This document shows positions 12,023 to 25,127 of a DNA stretch of 64,000 nt, piece by piece (the first letter of the stretch is position 1; each line of letters begins with the position of its first letter). The notes beneath the pieces are model-generated. The model made no database searches. It saw nothing but the letters and a program-made list of their open reading frames with translations, and had not been told where the DNA came from. This DNA comes from Tulasnella sp. 424 (lineage: Eukaryota > Basidiomycota > Agaricomycetes > Cantharellales > Tulasnellaceae), in contig WSUB01000151.1 of the NCBI GenBank assembly GCA_019633425.1, positions 1 to 64,000 of the forward strand, given 5' to 3'. Position numbers and translations under genes: made by a program.

Positions 12023-13790
12023 TGAAGACGGTATGCACGATTTTCGATATGGCTTAGCGATTAGACTTGTTTTTCTCTGGTTGCTCGTGCTAAGTTGGAG
12101 GTGGAGGAAGGGTTTTGAGAGGCTACTTCTGAAGTTCACACGTCCAGCGGTCCTCGTGTGCGGCGGTGCCCATCTGCCCATCGGACCCAAATAATGAGAC
12201 CATCCGCCCTTGAAGGCTAAACACCCAGAGCCGTTACTGTAAGACAGTCACCATATTGTGAAATAGCCCGTCTACTCAGCGATGAAATTATATAACGGGA
12301 GATTTGCTTTCGTGACCGAGTCTACCATCCGCTGCCCAATGTCCCGACGTCACAGTCACACCGACGGTTGGGCTCTTGCCTGTTATTGACTTTCACCCCC
12401 AAACTTGTGAAGCGTCGATGGTGGCTATTGCTATCGTACGCTTCACTTTATCATAATTTGTATGGCACCTGCTCGGATTCGACCCCTAGGCAGAACAAGC
12501 CTTTTGCAGCCTCTATCCACGTGGATCCGCGGCGAGTCTTTTTATCCACGCAAGGAAATTATCGGTCTTGGCGCATCTTCAACTGTCGATGTTATTCTAA
12601 GCACTTGTAATCCAATCATTCCCGCGCGGCTGCCCGAGTTGCATATCGTCCCGGAGCTCATCTCTTACCCTCTTCATCTCTCTTGATCTAACCCGTCCAA
12701 CCCACATCAGACATCCGTACCAACCAGATCAATGAATATATTTCTTATACTTGTACAGCTGTTCCAAATACCGACACCACAAACCCGCAGCGGTATTTCT
12801 ACTTCGAACCCGTGGCAAGGGGGAAAGACGAGGAAAGAGCACTTGCGATGATTGCACAGCTGCACGGATGCAGCATAATCACGAGAGAAGAGGCGAAAAA
12901 GAAGAAACCATTCCCGTTGTCGCCCTTGGCTATTTTACAACTGTTCTGGTGGGGTATCGGGCAGGTTGTGCTGCACAATGTGACCGAGAAGCTGGAGTGT
13001 CAACGGAAGACCTTGATACCAAAGTGCTTGAAGGCGAGAAAGTGACAACTCACAACTTATTTTCCGCGATTTAGGAGACAGAGATTCAGGCAAGTACTTC
13101 TATCTTGAGCGGTAGTAGTACTTGCGATCCTCCTAGGCATACTAGACACTTCCAGCTATAAAGGCGTCCACTCCTGGAGTAGCGACCCTACCAAAGCATC
13201 CTATACTTACACTTGTGCTCAAGCCAGCAATCGCCAGTGTAATCAGAAGAAACGTGCGGACAAGGCTGGGCGGATGTGTTGTCAGGTGCAGCTAAGGGTG
13301 TATTGAAAAGGAAGCGGTTGCACGGCGATGGCGATGTTGGTGCTGGGAGCCGGTATCCAACGAATTGAGCTAAAGGTGGTGGGTGATAGCGATGTGGAGG
13401 AAGTGGAACGAGAGGAAATATTCCAAAACAGAGCAACACGGTCGAAGAACCAGTGAACTGTGGCGTTTACATGGTTCCGTTATTCCTTGGGATGATGTGC
13501 GCGACGTGACTTCCATGCGCAGCTAATTGTCGCTCCAGCTCCTCCCACTCGGCATTTCCGGATGTCGTGGTCTCTGAAATCCTCCTTCCCCCGTTGGAGA
13601 CAAGTACGAAGGGGCGATGGAGACGTGCTTGCCAACACCGTTCATTGTGACGTGTCGTAGATCGAAGGTGCGATGCCCCGACTCGACAGCAGGTCCGGGA
13701 ACCCGAGCGGACGACGTAATCCGGGGGGGGGGGGGAGTTGAGCTACGGCAACGTTGTAAGCCATTCCAACCACAGACGGATATATATAGG
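12023..13790. other. Intergenic stretch with small fragments of the repeat unit
   Basis: No supported gene. A short piece near 12585-12630 (TCGATGTTATTCTAAGCACTT, CGCGCGGCTG) matches the downstream repeat block. A G11-type run lies near 13725-13735. Open frames here are short and lack family features. Confidence 0.4.
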
Positions 13791-13793
13791 ACC

Positions 13794-15808
13794 TTACATC
13801 AACTCCCTTCGAAGAACGGTATGCGCTCCTTCCGACACAGAATACCTCGTGGAAGTCGTCTTGACGCTGTTAACCCTCGTTATCCATCCACCACCGGGAA
13901 GCTTCGCTTGTCCGAATTGCGCGAGCGTGGTTGGGGAGCCAATCCAGGGAGAAGCGAGGGGCGTCGGGATTTGAGGGAGGTGAACGGACTGAGGAGAAGC
14001 GGTGATGGGCGACAATCCGTTCGGAGCGCTAGCTGCTCACAGCGTACGAAGACGACGCTGGGTTGAGACCGGTGGAGATGGGTCGGGGAAGTTGAAGAGT
14101 CCTTCCTTTGACTTGCGGACTGACAACAGGAGTTGGTCCATTAAGCTCGATATTTGAGTGCGCAGATATCGCAGCCGTCGGTGGGACAGGTCCAACAGTA
14201 GAGTCCTTTGCATTCACGATGGTTCTACCGTGACTCGCAACGCTGCTCCCGCTGCCTTTGAGCTTGTGGCAATCGAGCCAGCTCAAGACGAAGGCGAAGG
14301 AGAAGATCCATTCGTCATGTTCTTCATCGACCTAGGCGGAGTTGGAAAAGCACTCAAGGCCGGAGTCGTTGGGGTCGTTGGGACGTCGGGGTCAGCCAAG
14401 ATGCGTCGGGGAGGAGTCAGAGGAAGAGTGACGATCGGCGTGGGTGGAGTTGCAGTTGTGGTTGTAGGAGCTGCTGGCTTGGGTCTCGGACCAATTACTC
14501 AAGGAGGACGAGGAAGGGCGCCGACGCTGCTGCTTGGTTTATGAGAGATGGAAGGTGGAGGTGATTATGCGAACGTGGCCATGACGGGAGGAGACTGAGC
14601 GCGAGCGAGGATTGCAGCAGTCGTCTGAGCACGACCTACAACAGCATTAGGTGATTGAACTCGCATAGCACTAGGAGGAGACGGGACTGTTGGGGGGATT
14701 GAGCCCTCGCTGCTTGGATCGCCGTAGCTGACATGCCCCTCTTGGATTGAAACCTTCTTATCCTTCAACGAAGGCTGTGTCGACAGTGGAAGAGTAGCGG
14801 CCGGGGATTTTTTTTCTTCCATTTTAGCTGCTTGCGACCCTTCCTGCACCTCCACCCGCCATTCCAGTGGGACTGCTGACCGTCCTTGCGGTCGAGGAAG
14901 TCTGGACGTCGACGGTGATTGCCGGGGGACGTCCATCGCTGTTCACCAAAGCCCAACTCGGAAGAGTGTCCAGGGAGCGTTGTTGTCTTATTTCGCACCG
15001 GAGGAGACTTGGGCATCGCGACGAGAAGAGGTCCGCTAATCTTCCTGGTTTGACCAACCGTCGGGGACGGGGAGATCGAGTTCCGGTGATTGTGAGGCGG
15101 CAATGGGCTGGGCGTCGACGCAGATGCATGGGTCCCGAGGCTTCCTCCAACGCCAATCCTTTAAGTCGAGGAGGGTGCGGTTGGCGCGGAGTGTGTGCGC
15201 TCGCGAAGGAAGCCATCACAGCCGGGTCGTCCGAGTCCGGTTCCTCCTTGCCCTCAAGGGCAAATTTGTCCGCAAACGGTGAGATCTTCCTCCCGCTTCC
15301 ACTCTGGCTGTCGCACGAAGGTCGACCCAAGTTGGTGCCTGAAGATATATATGTGGGGTTGTAAATCGACGCGGTCTTGTAGAACGGCATGTCGCTGCTG
15401 GCCCTCTTGCTGCTTCCCCTCGCAAGATCCCCCACTGACAGCATCCTCGCGTTCGGCACTGTGTTCATGGCGGGTTAACCGCGGCGGCGTAGGAGTGGGA
15501 GCAGGGTTCAATTCCATCCCCAGCGCATTGATGTCCTCGTTCGCGCCCGAGTTCACCAAATTGCCGCGGCTGGAACCAAGCCGATCACGACGGTGGCAGG
15601 GACTAAAACGCGCTCTACGCATCGAATACCCGTTCACTGCTAGTCCTCCGTCGTCGGTTTTGATGAACTGTGAGGCGCTACCGCCGGTGGCATCGGTAAT
15701 TTCAAACTTGACTAGAGCGCCCGTAGCACGTCGACATTCCCATTTAGGACAAATTCGGACTTGATTGAGCGACAACTTTGGGAGCCAGTACTGCCAGCGA
15801 CTCACCAT
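13794..15808 (-). pseudogene. Probable decayed Ser/Pro-rich gene
   Basis: Successive minus-strand open frames overlap and swap frame. One contains GALVKFEITDATGGSASQF and NALGMELNPAPTPTPPR, the next starts MNTVPNARMLSVGDLARG, and a third contains SIPPTVPSPPSAMRVQSPNA. Composition stays rich in S, P, R and A across the frame changes, which is what a frameshifted low-complexity protein gene would leave. Unannotated introns could explain some of the changes. I recognise no domain and no related copy in the window, so the product is unknown. Confidence 0.35.
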
Positions 15809-16195
15809 ACGTCGTTGATGACGGCGATGGGACTGAAGGAGCGGTAGAGGGTGAAAGAGCCTTGAGGAGAGGTCGCGGTGAGGATGTGCAAGCTAAAAAG
15901 TATTCGTCGTCCGATCAAGCCAAGGTGATAGCCTCGCCAACGAGTGGATCACCAGAGATTGTGAGTTCATGTGTGGTCGTAAAAACCGTTAAGAGGACGG
16001 GTAAAAGTGGAATGCGTCGGGTTGCTGCCATCGCCGGGATTCTTCTGTTGAGAGGGGCGAGGAGGGTTGAAGTTGCATTGAAGGGGGAAATCCGACGAGA
16101 GGATTGACAGGGAGTGTGTAGTATATGAGATGATGGAGTGAGTGTGGATGGATGAGAAGGGAGGAACGAAGGGAAGTGGCTCGGACGCACACTAG

Positions 16196-17637
16196 GACTG
16201 GAAGGAACTGGACAAAAATGTTGGACCGTGGCTTGTCCACAACATCCACAAACCACCTCCTCGCAATTAGCCATTGCCATCGCAGTCGTCGCCCAGACTT
16301 CAGATGCTCGTCGTCCTACGTAGTTGAACATCCTCGGCAATGTCCTCCGTGGACTTCTCGAACTGCCCGGGCGCCCAGATGTCTGTCGGCCCCCTCTCTC
16401 AATTACCCATGAGAACCACTAGGAGCTATTAGAGCTACTTCGGATCCGCCTTATATGCCGCTATGCGTCGTCAGGCCTGTCTTCTTCTCCATGCCAGGCA
16501 TTGTCAACCTTCACTGTTCAGCAGTTGATGCTTTTCCAAGCGCATGTAATCCAATCCTTCCCCGCGCGGTTCGGCCACAATAGATAACAACCACCGTTCA
16601 TGGCCATTCGGACCTATCTCAAGGTTATTTAGAAGGACACAAGCAATGAGTCGGTGGTTCCTTTCTTGTCCCACCGCCGGCACAGGTTGCGGCTAATCTT
16701 GGCTTGGTGCCGCCTCGTGCGACTATGGGATGCGCCAACAAAAGCCAAGGATATATAGGAACGTCAGAGAATGCCCGAAACTCTTCCTCGAGAGTCGAAA
16801 ACCTTCCTTTCATTGAATCATCGTCTGCTCGGCCGGACGCATTTGATATGCTACGGCACTGGCTTTAGGTTAACCGAAACGGTAGAACAAAGCACCGAAT
16901 AGGCAATATATTCGCCCCATTGTTCCTTGAAGACCCTCACAGCCACCTTGCGTACAGGCTAGGGACGGTCGCCCCGTTGATCAAGATGACGCGCTTGTCT
17001 GACAATGAGCAGCGACTTAGTTCGGCTTTAGGATCCAGACAACGCTGACCGCGACCGTTGACTAATGCGGCTCTGTGGCTCCCGCCCCAAACCTGCGCAA
17101 TATGAAGTTACGTAAAATTTACGAACGGGTAGCTTTCCATGAGAGCTCCGGAAGGAAATGGCGCTGCGTCGAAATGGTCTTGCTGAGGCAGTTCGAGCGG
17201 TAGACGTCGTGGGCACAACGAGCATCCCGCCCAAGGGGAGGGGGGTGGATCAGGCACAACAACGCAGACAGGGCCTAAGTTAAGTAGCTTCAACGAAGGG
17301 TGTCTCCTCCACTTAGAAAAGCAAAAGTAAAAGACTTTCCTCACTTTCCCAAATTGATTTGGGGCGATAAGAGACGGCGGTAAGTCACCCCTCTCGAGCA
17401 TACAGTTAGGAAAACACATATAATACCAGCACCAACAAATGACGGAGTAACAGAACGCGGGGCAAGATCCGGAATGCAGTGCAGAGTATGGATTCAGAGC
17501 CAAAGGAGTCAAAGCTAAGAAACACTGTCGTCCTGTGGCGCTGAGGGGCTTGACAGGAGCAGTAGCTGGAAAGGGCTGCCACTATTGTCAAGGACATTGA
17601 ATTTGATGAAGTCTACGTTAGAGATATAACAGATAAC
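16196..17637 (-). repeat. Repeated 3' flanking block of DUF6535 copy C
   Basis: Third instance of the block at 1200-2658, with many point differences. It ends directly at the stop codon of copy C. Confidence 0.6.
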
Positions 17638-20327
17638 TCACAAGCGCCATGCGACGGGTTCGATTTGGATTGACAGCGGCTCCTCTTGCCAGTGACACCA
17701 GCGCTCATCGGGGTCTCGAACTCGCCTGGGATGCTTCTATCGGACGTCATAAAGATGAGATGGTTTTGAAAAGCCAGAATGAAAGACAAGTCAGACCTGG
17801 AATTGCTTGGAGGCTTTATGAACGTCAGATACAAATGTATTGAACATTTCGCAAATTGGCCTCAACCTCCCAGGATACCACTGGGGAATGGGGTCGGAAA
17901 GAATTTGTCGCAGCATACTGCCAAATAGCTGCACCACTGCAATATTTTCATGGTGTCCAAATTCAGATCGATCGAGGTTTCTGAGATTTGATGTATAGGA
18001 AATCATTCCGCCGACCAAGTCGTCTACATCGCTATCAGATGGATAAGTTCCATTAGTAAGAGTCAGCGAATCGGATCAAAAAACGGACTAATTGGTTCTT
18101 GGGTTCATGGACTCGCGACCCCAGAATTGTGCAAGATTCATCCGCAACGTTCTCCCCACTTGTCCAGCCGCCTCTGGAAGTCGAGGATCTCGCAGAACTG
18201 CTTCACAGACTTCAAGTAGCTTGAATCGGTGATCGATACTCACGTTCGTGTTACCTTGCTCATCAGCCACTATTCGTCCTAGACAGTGTAGCATATTGGT
18301 CAACCAAGTGTCACGAGGGAGCGAGTCCCCAGATCCCGCTGATTCCGATGACAGCAAGGTCATAAAGGCCTCACGTATCTGTTCTATTGCATCGACCACA
18401 TCTCTGGTACAAGGAAAGCGTGCAGTTAGCAAATGTTTCAACCTGTCAGTGGGTCATTGTTACTCACCCTATGTACGGTTGTTGAGTTTGCTCCAATACT
18501 CGTACGGCGTCTAATACCATGCGTCCAGGAAATCGGGAGACAATCCACGCAAAAAAGGACAAGAGCGGAAGATCTGAGCAACTAGCAAGGGCTTCGGAAC
18601 ACGCAGTTAGGTGCTTCTGCATGAGATCATAGTCGATTCCAATTTTCGGTGCCTGAAAACGCCAAGACCAAATAGAACACCAAATTATGCACAGTCCCAG
18701 ATTGCCTCTGATGAAGGTAGAAGACGAATCCTTGAGTAGTGGACTTGGAATCAAAATTGCTGTGAGGCTATAAGCGGATATCTGCGCCGAAAAATGACGT
18801 GAGGGCACCTGGGAGGACAAAACAATGTGGGCCGCAGCACTATAGTACAGCCGTCTGACAGACTCAGCAAAGTCTTTTGGGTCGACATTGTAGCTTCGAA
18901 GCTGCAACATTCCGTTGGAGGGATTTCGAGCTAACTGTGAAAATCGCTCCTCAAAGGCGTCATCACCCCACAATTGCTTCATTGCAGCAGGAGTTCTGAT
19001 TGAAAGAATGTTTGCTGTGGCATGTAGTAATGTGGCTGGATCGTCTGAAATGCATATGGCCCGTTGAAGAGTGATGGCTTGCAGCGACTCGAGGCTTTCC
19101 TCCTTTCTCTCCAATGGGATGCCATCAAGGAGCCGGACCCCCAGGCTAAGAAACCGAATGCCACGACGGAACGGCTCTCTCGGCCTGAAGAATCGAATGC
19201 CACGACGGAACGGGTTCCTCGACTTCAAGAATAGAATACCACGACGGAACAGGTCCCTCGGCCTGAAGAATCGAATGCGCACTATAATCATCCTCGCCCA
19301 AGAGAGCGAATGAGATGTCCGCAGTAGCAAGTGTGACAGCGGACTATGAAAGGGGCAGAACTTATCCCACACAGTGCATAGTGCGCTTCCAATGAAAAAA
19401 GCAAGCCCGACATTCAGGGGTATTCCGACAATCAAGGAGATTGCTGGGCTGAGATGGCGAAGGTAGAGGATGAGGGATATGCAGAAGATTATGAGCCCGA
19501 CTTGAAGGAGAGACGGGAGCACATCATCCAGGATGGCCTCCAGCCGCCACCGTTCAGCTCCCAGGAACCGCTTGAGCTGTTCCCACCGTTGCCGGTCTGG
19601 ACCTCCACCACGACGTTTACGGTAGTAGACGAGCCACTGGCGACCGAGGACGGCGAGGAACGATGATATAATTGCAAATGCTAAGCTCAACGCGAAGAGC
19701 GCGTTGATGGTGAAGATGTCGCGTGAAGGAGAAAATGCCGTCGAGGGGAGTGGGGAATCGGTAGGAATGGTGTCGTTCCTCCTCATGACCAATTGCATTA
19801 GAATTGCATTGTTCTGCGCGAGAAGTGCGTTAGTGTCATCAGCTGGGTCAGCGGACAGGAGGGGTATGGTGAGCGCCAAGAATGCGGTATTGACCCCTGC
19901 AAAAAGACCCGCCTGTGGTGCAAAGTGAGCGTTGAATCGGATGGTCAATGTCAATATTAAGCGGAAGACTTACGAAGATAAGCATTCCATCCAGCTGTTC
20001 TTTCAGTCCGCTCGTCATATCGTCATCTATTTCCTTTGCGAGATCGTCGTAGCAGCGGTANNNNNNNNNNNNNNNNNNNNNNNNNNNNNNNNNNNNNNNN
20101 NNNNNNNNNNNNNNNNNNNNNNNNNNNNNNNNNNNNNNNNNNNNNNNNNNNNNNNNNNNNATTCCATCCAGCTGTTCTTTCAGTCCGCTCGTCATATCGT
20201 CATCTATTTCCTTTGCGAGATCGTCGTAGCAGCGGTAGAATTTGCCGCCGTCCTGGCCGAACTCGTCCGGCGGGTTGGGAATTTCGAACACGGGCGCGTT
20301 AAGGGGATTTTGGGCGGCAGCATTCAT
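17638..20327 (-). CDS. DUF6535 multi-pass membrane protein, copy C (contains assembly gap)
   Basis: Exons 20327-19974 (includes the gap), 19912-18468, 18403-18089, 18031-17797 and 17736-17638. If the 177-bp duplicated-plus-N insertion in exon 1 is collapsed, exon 1 is 177 nt as in A, B and D, and the total is 2271 nt (756 aa) in frame. The DUF6535 signature and four helices are present. Intron 3 uses a weaker donor (GTCCGT). The linker after helix 4 carries a 13-residue repeat (FRRGIRFFRP-type) from a 39-bp tandem repeat, at the same protein position where copy B has its own different repeat. Function is unknown. Confidence 0.75.
19148..19280 (-). repeat. 39-bp coding minisatellite in DUF6535 copy C
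   Basis: Between three and four units starting AAGAATCGAATGCCACGACG on the plus strand, period 39 bp, encoding repeats rich in R, F and P on the minus strand. The frame is preserved. Confidence 0.8.
19984..20237. other. Assembly gap with duplicated 77-bp flanks
   Basis: Bases 19984-20060 and 20161-20237 are identical, separated by exactly 100 N. Collapsing them restores the 177-nt exon 1 seen in copies A, B and D, so the duplication is a scaffolding artefact, not biology. Confidence 0.9.
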
Positions 20328-21229
20328 CAAAGACGGTATGTACGATTTCAAGATGGATGAACCGAGGGGGGAGGGTTGTAAGCCTTAGTCGCAGTTAAAA
20401 TTGAAGCTGGAGGGAGGGTCGTTGTGGTTGTGTGGCGTGCCTACAGCCGTTGAAGAGATTCTCCTAACCCCGCGCGTGATCTTCGTGACATCCCATGTTC
20501 GATGCACCCCAGTTGCCAGTCCTCGCTTTCAAGGCCAATGCATCGCCTTTGGATACCCTCAGGCTTAAGGAAAGATCAAGAAAGCGAAATCAATTGTCAG
20601 TCGTGTACTCTGTGGAGCAAAGCAACGGTATTCCTTGAGTGGAAGGTTGTTCCAGTCCGGACCAGAACTCTGTTCACGGTTCACCCCACCTGGCAGAGCG
20701 TACCATTCAATCGCTAGTTTGAAGCTCGGAAATGACTTGTAATATACAACAAAGTCTTAATTATATGTATAACCCCAGTAATGTGTATGATCAACTCTCT
20801 TCGGAGGCTTGGTGCTACAGCGACCGATGCAATTTCCATAACTCGAGCACTCGAAGGCAGACCCACAACATGCACGAGAAACTTTTGAATTGCCTCTCGC
20901 AAAGCACAGAAGTGGTCTACTGACTTAATGGATGCTCATGATTAGATACGGTTGAACAGCAAGCTCAGTAACGATTATACCCTGCATCTGACCGTACCGA
21001 CACCCCACCAGCGGAACGAAAGCAGTTTGGGCCACACTCGTTCGAAAACAACGCGCTCTGTAGCCACGATATGTTTAGCTTTAATTCGTCTATATAGGAT
21101 GGGCACGGGCCTGGATTTGGTGTACAGGTACTCGAGGATGAGTGGTGCCGTCCAAATGGAAATATGTGACAGGCGTTACGTGCGGGGTGAGGAGAGAAAA
21201 AATGTTTCTTCAGGGAACGGCTGTAGGAC
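20328..21229. other. Intergenic stretch, no gene seen
   Basis: AT-richer sequence upstream of copy C. Short frames on both strands show no domain or paralogue. The first ~60 bp (GGGGGGAGGGTTGTAAG, AAATTGAAGCTGGAG) match the upstream regions of copies A and D and are probably shared promoter or 5' UTR. Confidence 0.4.
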
Positions 21230-22675
21230 TGGAAGAGCCGGACAAAATGTTGGACTATCATTTGCCTACAACTTCCACAAATCACCTCCTCGCAATTCCA
21301 CCACATTCATAGCCATTGTCATCGCAGTCGTCGCCCCGACTTCATTCATCTGCTTATCGTCCTACATATACGGTTGAACATTCTCGGCGATATCCTCCGT
21401 GGCCTACTCAAACTGCCCGAGCACCTATATGTCTGTCAGTTCCCCTCCTTCGCGAGCTCATCTGCCAATTACCCATGAGAATCACTAACAACATCAGAAC
21501 ATCCGCCTTATATGCTGTTATGCGTCATCAGACGTGCCTTCTTCACCATGTGAGGCATTGTCAACCTCCACTGTTCAGCAGTCGATGTTCTTCCGAGCGC
21601 AATGTAATCCAACCTTCCCCGCGCGGCTCGGCTACAGTAGATCATAACCACCGTCAATAGCCACTCAGACTAAAGTATCTCAAGGTTGTTTCGACGGACG
21701 CAGGCAATGAGTCGGTGGTTTCTTCCTTGTCCCACCGCCGGCACAGGTTGTGGCTAATCTTGGCTTGGTGCCGCCCAGCGCGCCATGCCAAATATAGGAA
21801 TGTCAGAGAATCTCCGAAGCTCTTACTCGGAACCCTTCCGGTCATTGAATCTTCCTCTGCTGTGCCGGACGCATTTGATATGTTGCGGCACTGGCTTTAG
21901 GTCAGCCGAACGGTAGAACAAAGCGCCGAACAGACCATATATAATCGCCCCATTCTTCCTTGAGGACCCTCATAACCACCTTTCGTGCAGGCTAGGGATG
22001 CTCGCCTCGTTAATAAAGATTATCTACTTGTCTGACAAGAAGCAATTTCGGCTTTAGAATGATATCCAGACAACGTTGACCTCGACCGTGAGCAGCTGTG
22101 GCCAAGCTGCGGCTCCGTCCCGAGCCTGTGTAATATGCAGTGACCAGTTACGTAGATTTTACGAACGGATAGCCTTTTATGAGAGCTCCGGAAGGAAATA
22201 GCGTCGCGTCGAAACAGACCGCCAAAGCAGTTCGAGCGGTTAAGGTCATTGTCACAGGGAGCATGCTGGGGTCGCGGGGGGATGAGGCACAACCACCCAG
22301 ACAGAGTCTTAGTTGAGTAATTCCAATGAAAGGATCTCTCCACCCTTTAGAAGAGCAGCAAACCTGCGTCACTTGCTCATATTAATTAGGGACAGTAAAC
22401 GAAGGGTGCAAGTCACCCCTCTCGGACGTAGAGTTAGGAAATTACACGTAATTCATGCACCAACAGATGATGGAATAACAGAACGCCGGACCAATATTCA
22501 GAATGGAGTTCAGAGCATGTATCCAAAGTCAAAGTAGCCAAAGCTAAGGAAAACGGATGGCGCCTTGGGGGCTTCGCAAGAGAAGCAGTTCGACCATGAT
22601 GCCTCTGTTATTACTGGCATCACCGTCATGCAGATTAAGTTTGATGAGGCCTACATTGGAGATATAGCAGATGAC
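21230..22675 (-). repeat. Repeated 3' flanking block of DUF6535 copy D
   Basis: Fourth full instance of the block at 1200-2658. It ends directly at the stop codon of copy D. Confidence 0.6.
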
Positions 22676-25127
22676 TCACGTGTGAGCCACAAATCGTTCG
22701 ATTGATAGCTGTTCCTCTTGCCAGTAACACCAGCGCTCATCTGGTTCTCGAACTCGCCTAGAATTCTTCTATCGGACGTCCTAAAGATGAGATGGTTTTG
22801 GAAAAGCCAAAATGAAAGACGGGACAGACCTGGAATTTCATAGATGCTTTATAAACGTCCAACACGAATGTATTGAACATTTCGCAAATTGGCCTCAGGT
22901 CCGAATGGATCCGCCACGGAGGGGGAGAAAAGAGAACTTGACGCAGCATAGGCCCAGATACCTGCGCTACCACAAGATTTTCATGATATCCGAACTCAGA
23001 TCGATTGAGGTGTCGGAGATTTGCCATGTAGGCCGTCAAGGGGCCAATCAAGTGGCCTGCAGGGCTATTTGAAAGGGAAAAGTCCCATTAGCACGAGTCC
23101 GCGGGCTGGATGGAAGAACGCACGCATTCCAGCCCTTGCTGACGGATTTTATGTACTCCCGGCTCCAAATTTGTGCAATCTTCACGCGCAACTTTCTCCC
23201 GACTTGTCTTGCCGCTTGTGGAAGTTGAGGATTTCGCAGAACTGCTTCACAGATTTCAAGTAGCTTGAATTTGTGAGCGATACTCACGTCCGAGTTACCT
23301 TGCTCCTCAGCGACTATTCGTTCTAGACAGCGTAGCATATTGATTAACCAGGTGTCACGAGGGAGCGAATCCCCAGATCCCGCTGATTCCGATGACAGCA
23401 AGGTCATAAATGCTTCGCGTATGGATTCCATTGCGTCGACCGCATTTCTAGGACAAGAAAAGAAAGCATACGGTTAGTGAAGGTTTCATGTTGCCAGTGG
23501 GTCGTTACTACTCACCCTCCGTACGGTTGGCTAACTCGCCCAACTTGAAGCAGCTCTTCTACTTCTAATACCAAGCGTCCGGGAAACCTGGAAACGATCC
23601 ACGCAAAAGAGGACAAACACGGAAGATTTGAACAGCTAGCCAGGGCTTCGGAGCAGGTAGTTAGATGATTCCGCATGTGAACACTGTCGATTTCGTTTTC
23701 TACGCGTTCATGAAGCACAGACCGAAGCGAACACCAAAAGATGCACAATTCCAGATTGCCTCTGATAAGGTTCGAAGGCGAATCCTGGAGTAATGAACTT
23801 GGAATTAAGATTGTTGTGAGGTCGAAAGAGGCCGCTGGCCATACCAGGCGAAGCTTCCACCCGCAATCAACGTTCAATGCAATGTGGCCTGCAGCACTAT
23901 AGTACAGCCGTCTGCAACCCTCAGCCAAGTCTTTTGGGTCACCATTGTAGCCCCGAAGCTGCAAAATTCCGTTGGAGGGATTTTGAACTAACTGTGAAAA
24001 TCGCTCCTGAAAGGCGTCATCCTTCCACAACTGCGTCATTGCATCAGGACTTCTAATTGAAAGGATGTTCGCTGTGGCATGTATTAATGTGGCTGGATCG
24101 TCTGATGTGCATATGGCCCGTCGCAGAGCGATGGCCTGCAGCGATTCGAGGCTTTCCTCCTCTCGCTTCAATGGATCCGGAGTGGCATGAGGGAAGTCGG
24201 CCGTGGCCTCGTCCCAGTCCCAGACCCCGGACGAGGCCCAAGAAGATATCGCGAGCTTCATAGGCATCACCGTCCAATAGAGTGAATGGAATGCCCAGAC
24301 TAGCAAGTGCGACAGCGGACTATGAAAGGGACAGAACCTGTCCCACACAGTGCATAGCGCGCTTCCAATGAAAAATGTGAGCCCGATATACAGGGGTATT
24401 CCGACAATTTTGGATATTGCTGGGCTGAGATGACGAAGGTAGAGGATGAGGGATATGCAGAAGATAATCAGCCCGGTTTGAAGGAGAGACGGGAGCAAAT
24501 CCTCCAGGATGGCCTCCAGCCGCCATCGTTCAGCCCCAAGGAACCGCTTGAGCTGTTCCCACCGTTGCCGGTCTGGACCTCCACCACCACGTTTACGGTA
24601 GTAAACGAGCCACTGGCGACCAAGTACGGCGAGAAACGATGACATAATTGCAAAGGTTAAGCTCAAAGCAAATAGTGCGTTGATGGTGAAGATGTCGCGT
24701 GAAGGAGAAAATGTTGTCGAGGGAAGTGGGGAATCGGCGGGAACGGTGTCATTCCTCCCCAGGACCAATTGCATTAGAAGTGCGTTGTTCTGCGCGAGAA
24801 GTGCTTTATTGTCATCAGCGGGGTCCGCCGACAGGAGAGGGATGGTAAGCGCGAGGAATGCGGTATTGACGGTCGCAAAAAGACCAGCCTGTGGTGTAAA
24901 GCGAGCGTTGAATGGGACGGGCTGACATCAGGATCAAACGGACGACTTACGAAGATAAGTATTCCATCCAGCTGTTCTTTCAGTCCGCTCGTCATATCGT
25001 CATCTATTTCCTTTGCGAGATCGTCGTAGCAGCGGTAGAATTTGCCGCCGTCCTGGCCGAACTCCTCCGGCGGGTTGGGAATTTCGAACATAGGCGCGTG
25101 AAAGGGATTTTGGGCAGCAGCATTCAT
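22676..25127 (-). CDS. DUF6535 multi-pass membrane protein, copy D
   Basis: Exons 25127-24951, 24888-23516, 23447-23124, 23064-22830 and 22768-22676 total 2202 nt (733 aa), in frame. It starts MNAAAQNPFHAPMFEIPNPP. After the first intron the protein reads AGLFATVNTAFLALTIPLL, then the helix 2 / GRQWLVYYRKR / helix 3 / helix 4 core. The linker resembles copy A (W-D-W-rich, ATADFPHATPDPLKREEE) and has no minisatellite, so A and D share the unexpanded form. The C-terminal half (HMRNHLTTCSEALASCS) is closest to copy A. Function is unknown. Confidence 0.8.

Noticed and set aside
13617..14066. 149-codon plus-strand frame
   Set aside because: R- and S-rich with no domain; overlaps the decayed minus-strand frames, which have the better compositional continuity.
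18240..18250. Possible extra intron donor (GTGAGTATCGATC) in DUF6535 exon 3
   Set aside because: The sequence reads through in frame as VSIDHRF in all copies, so it is coding.
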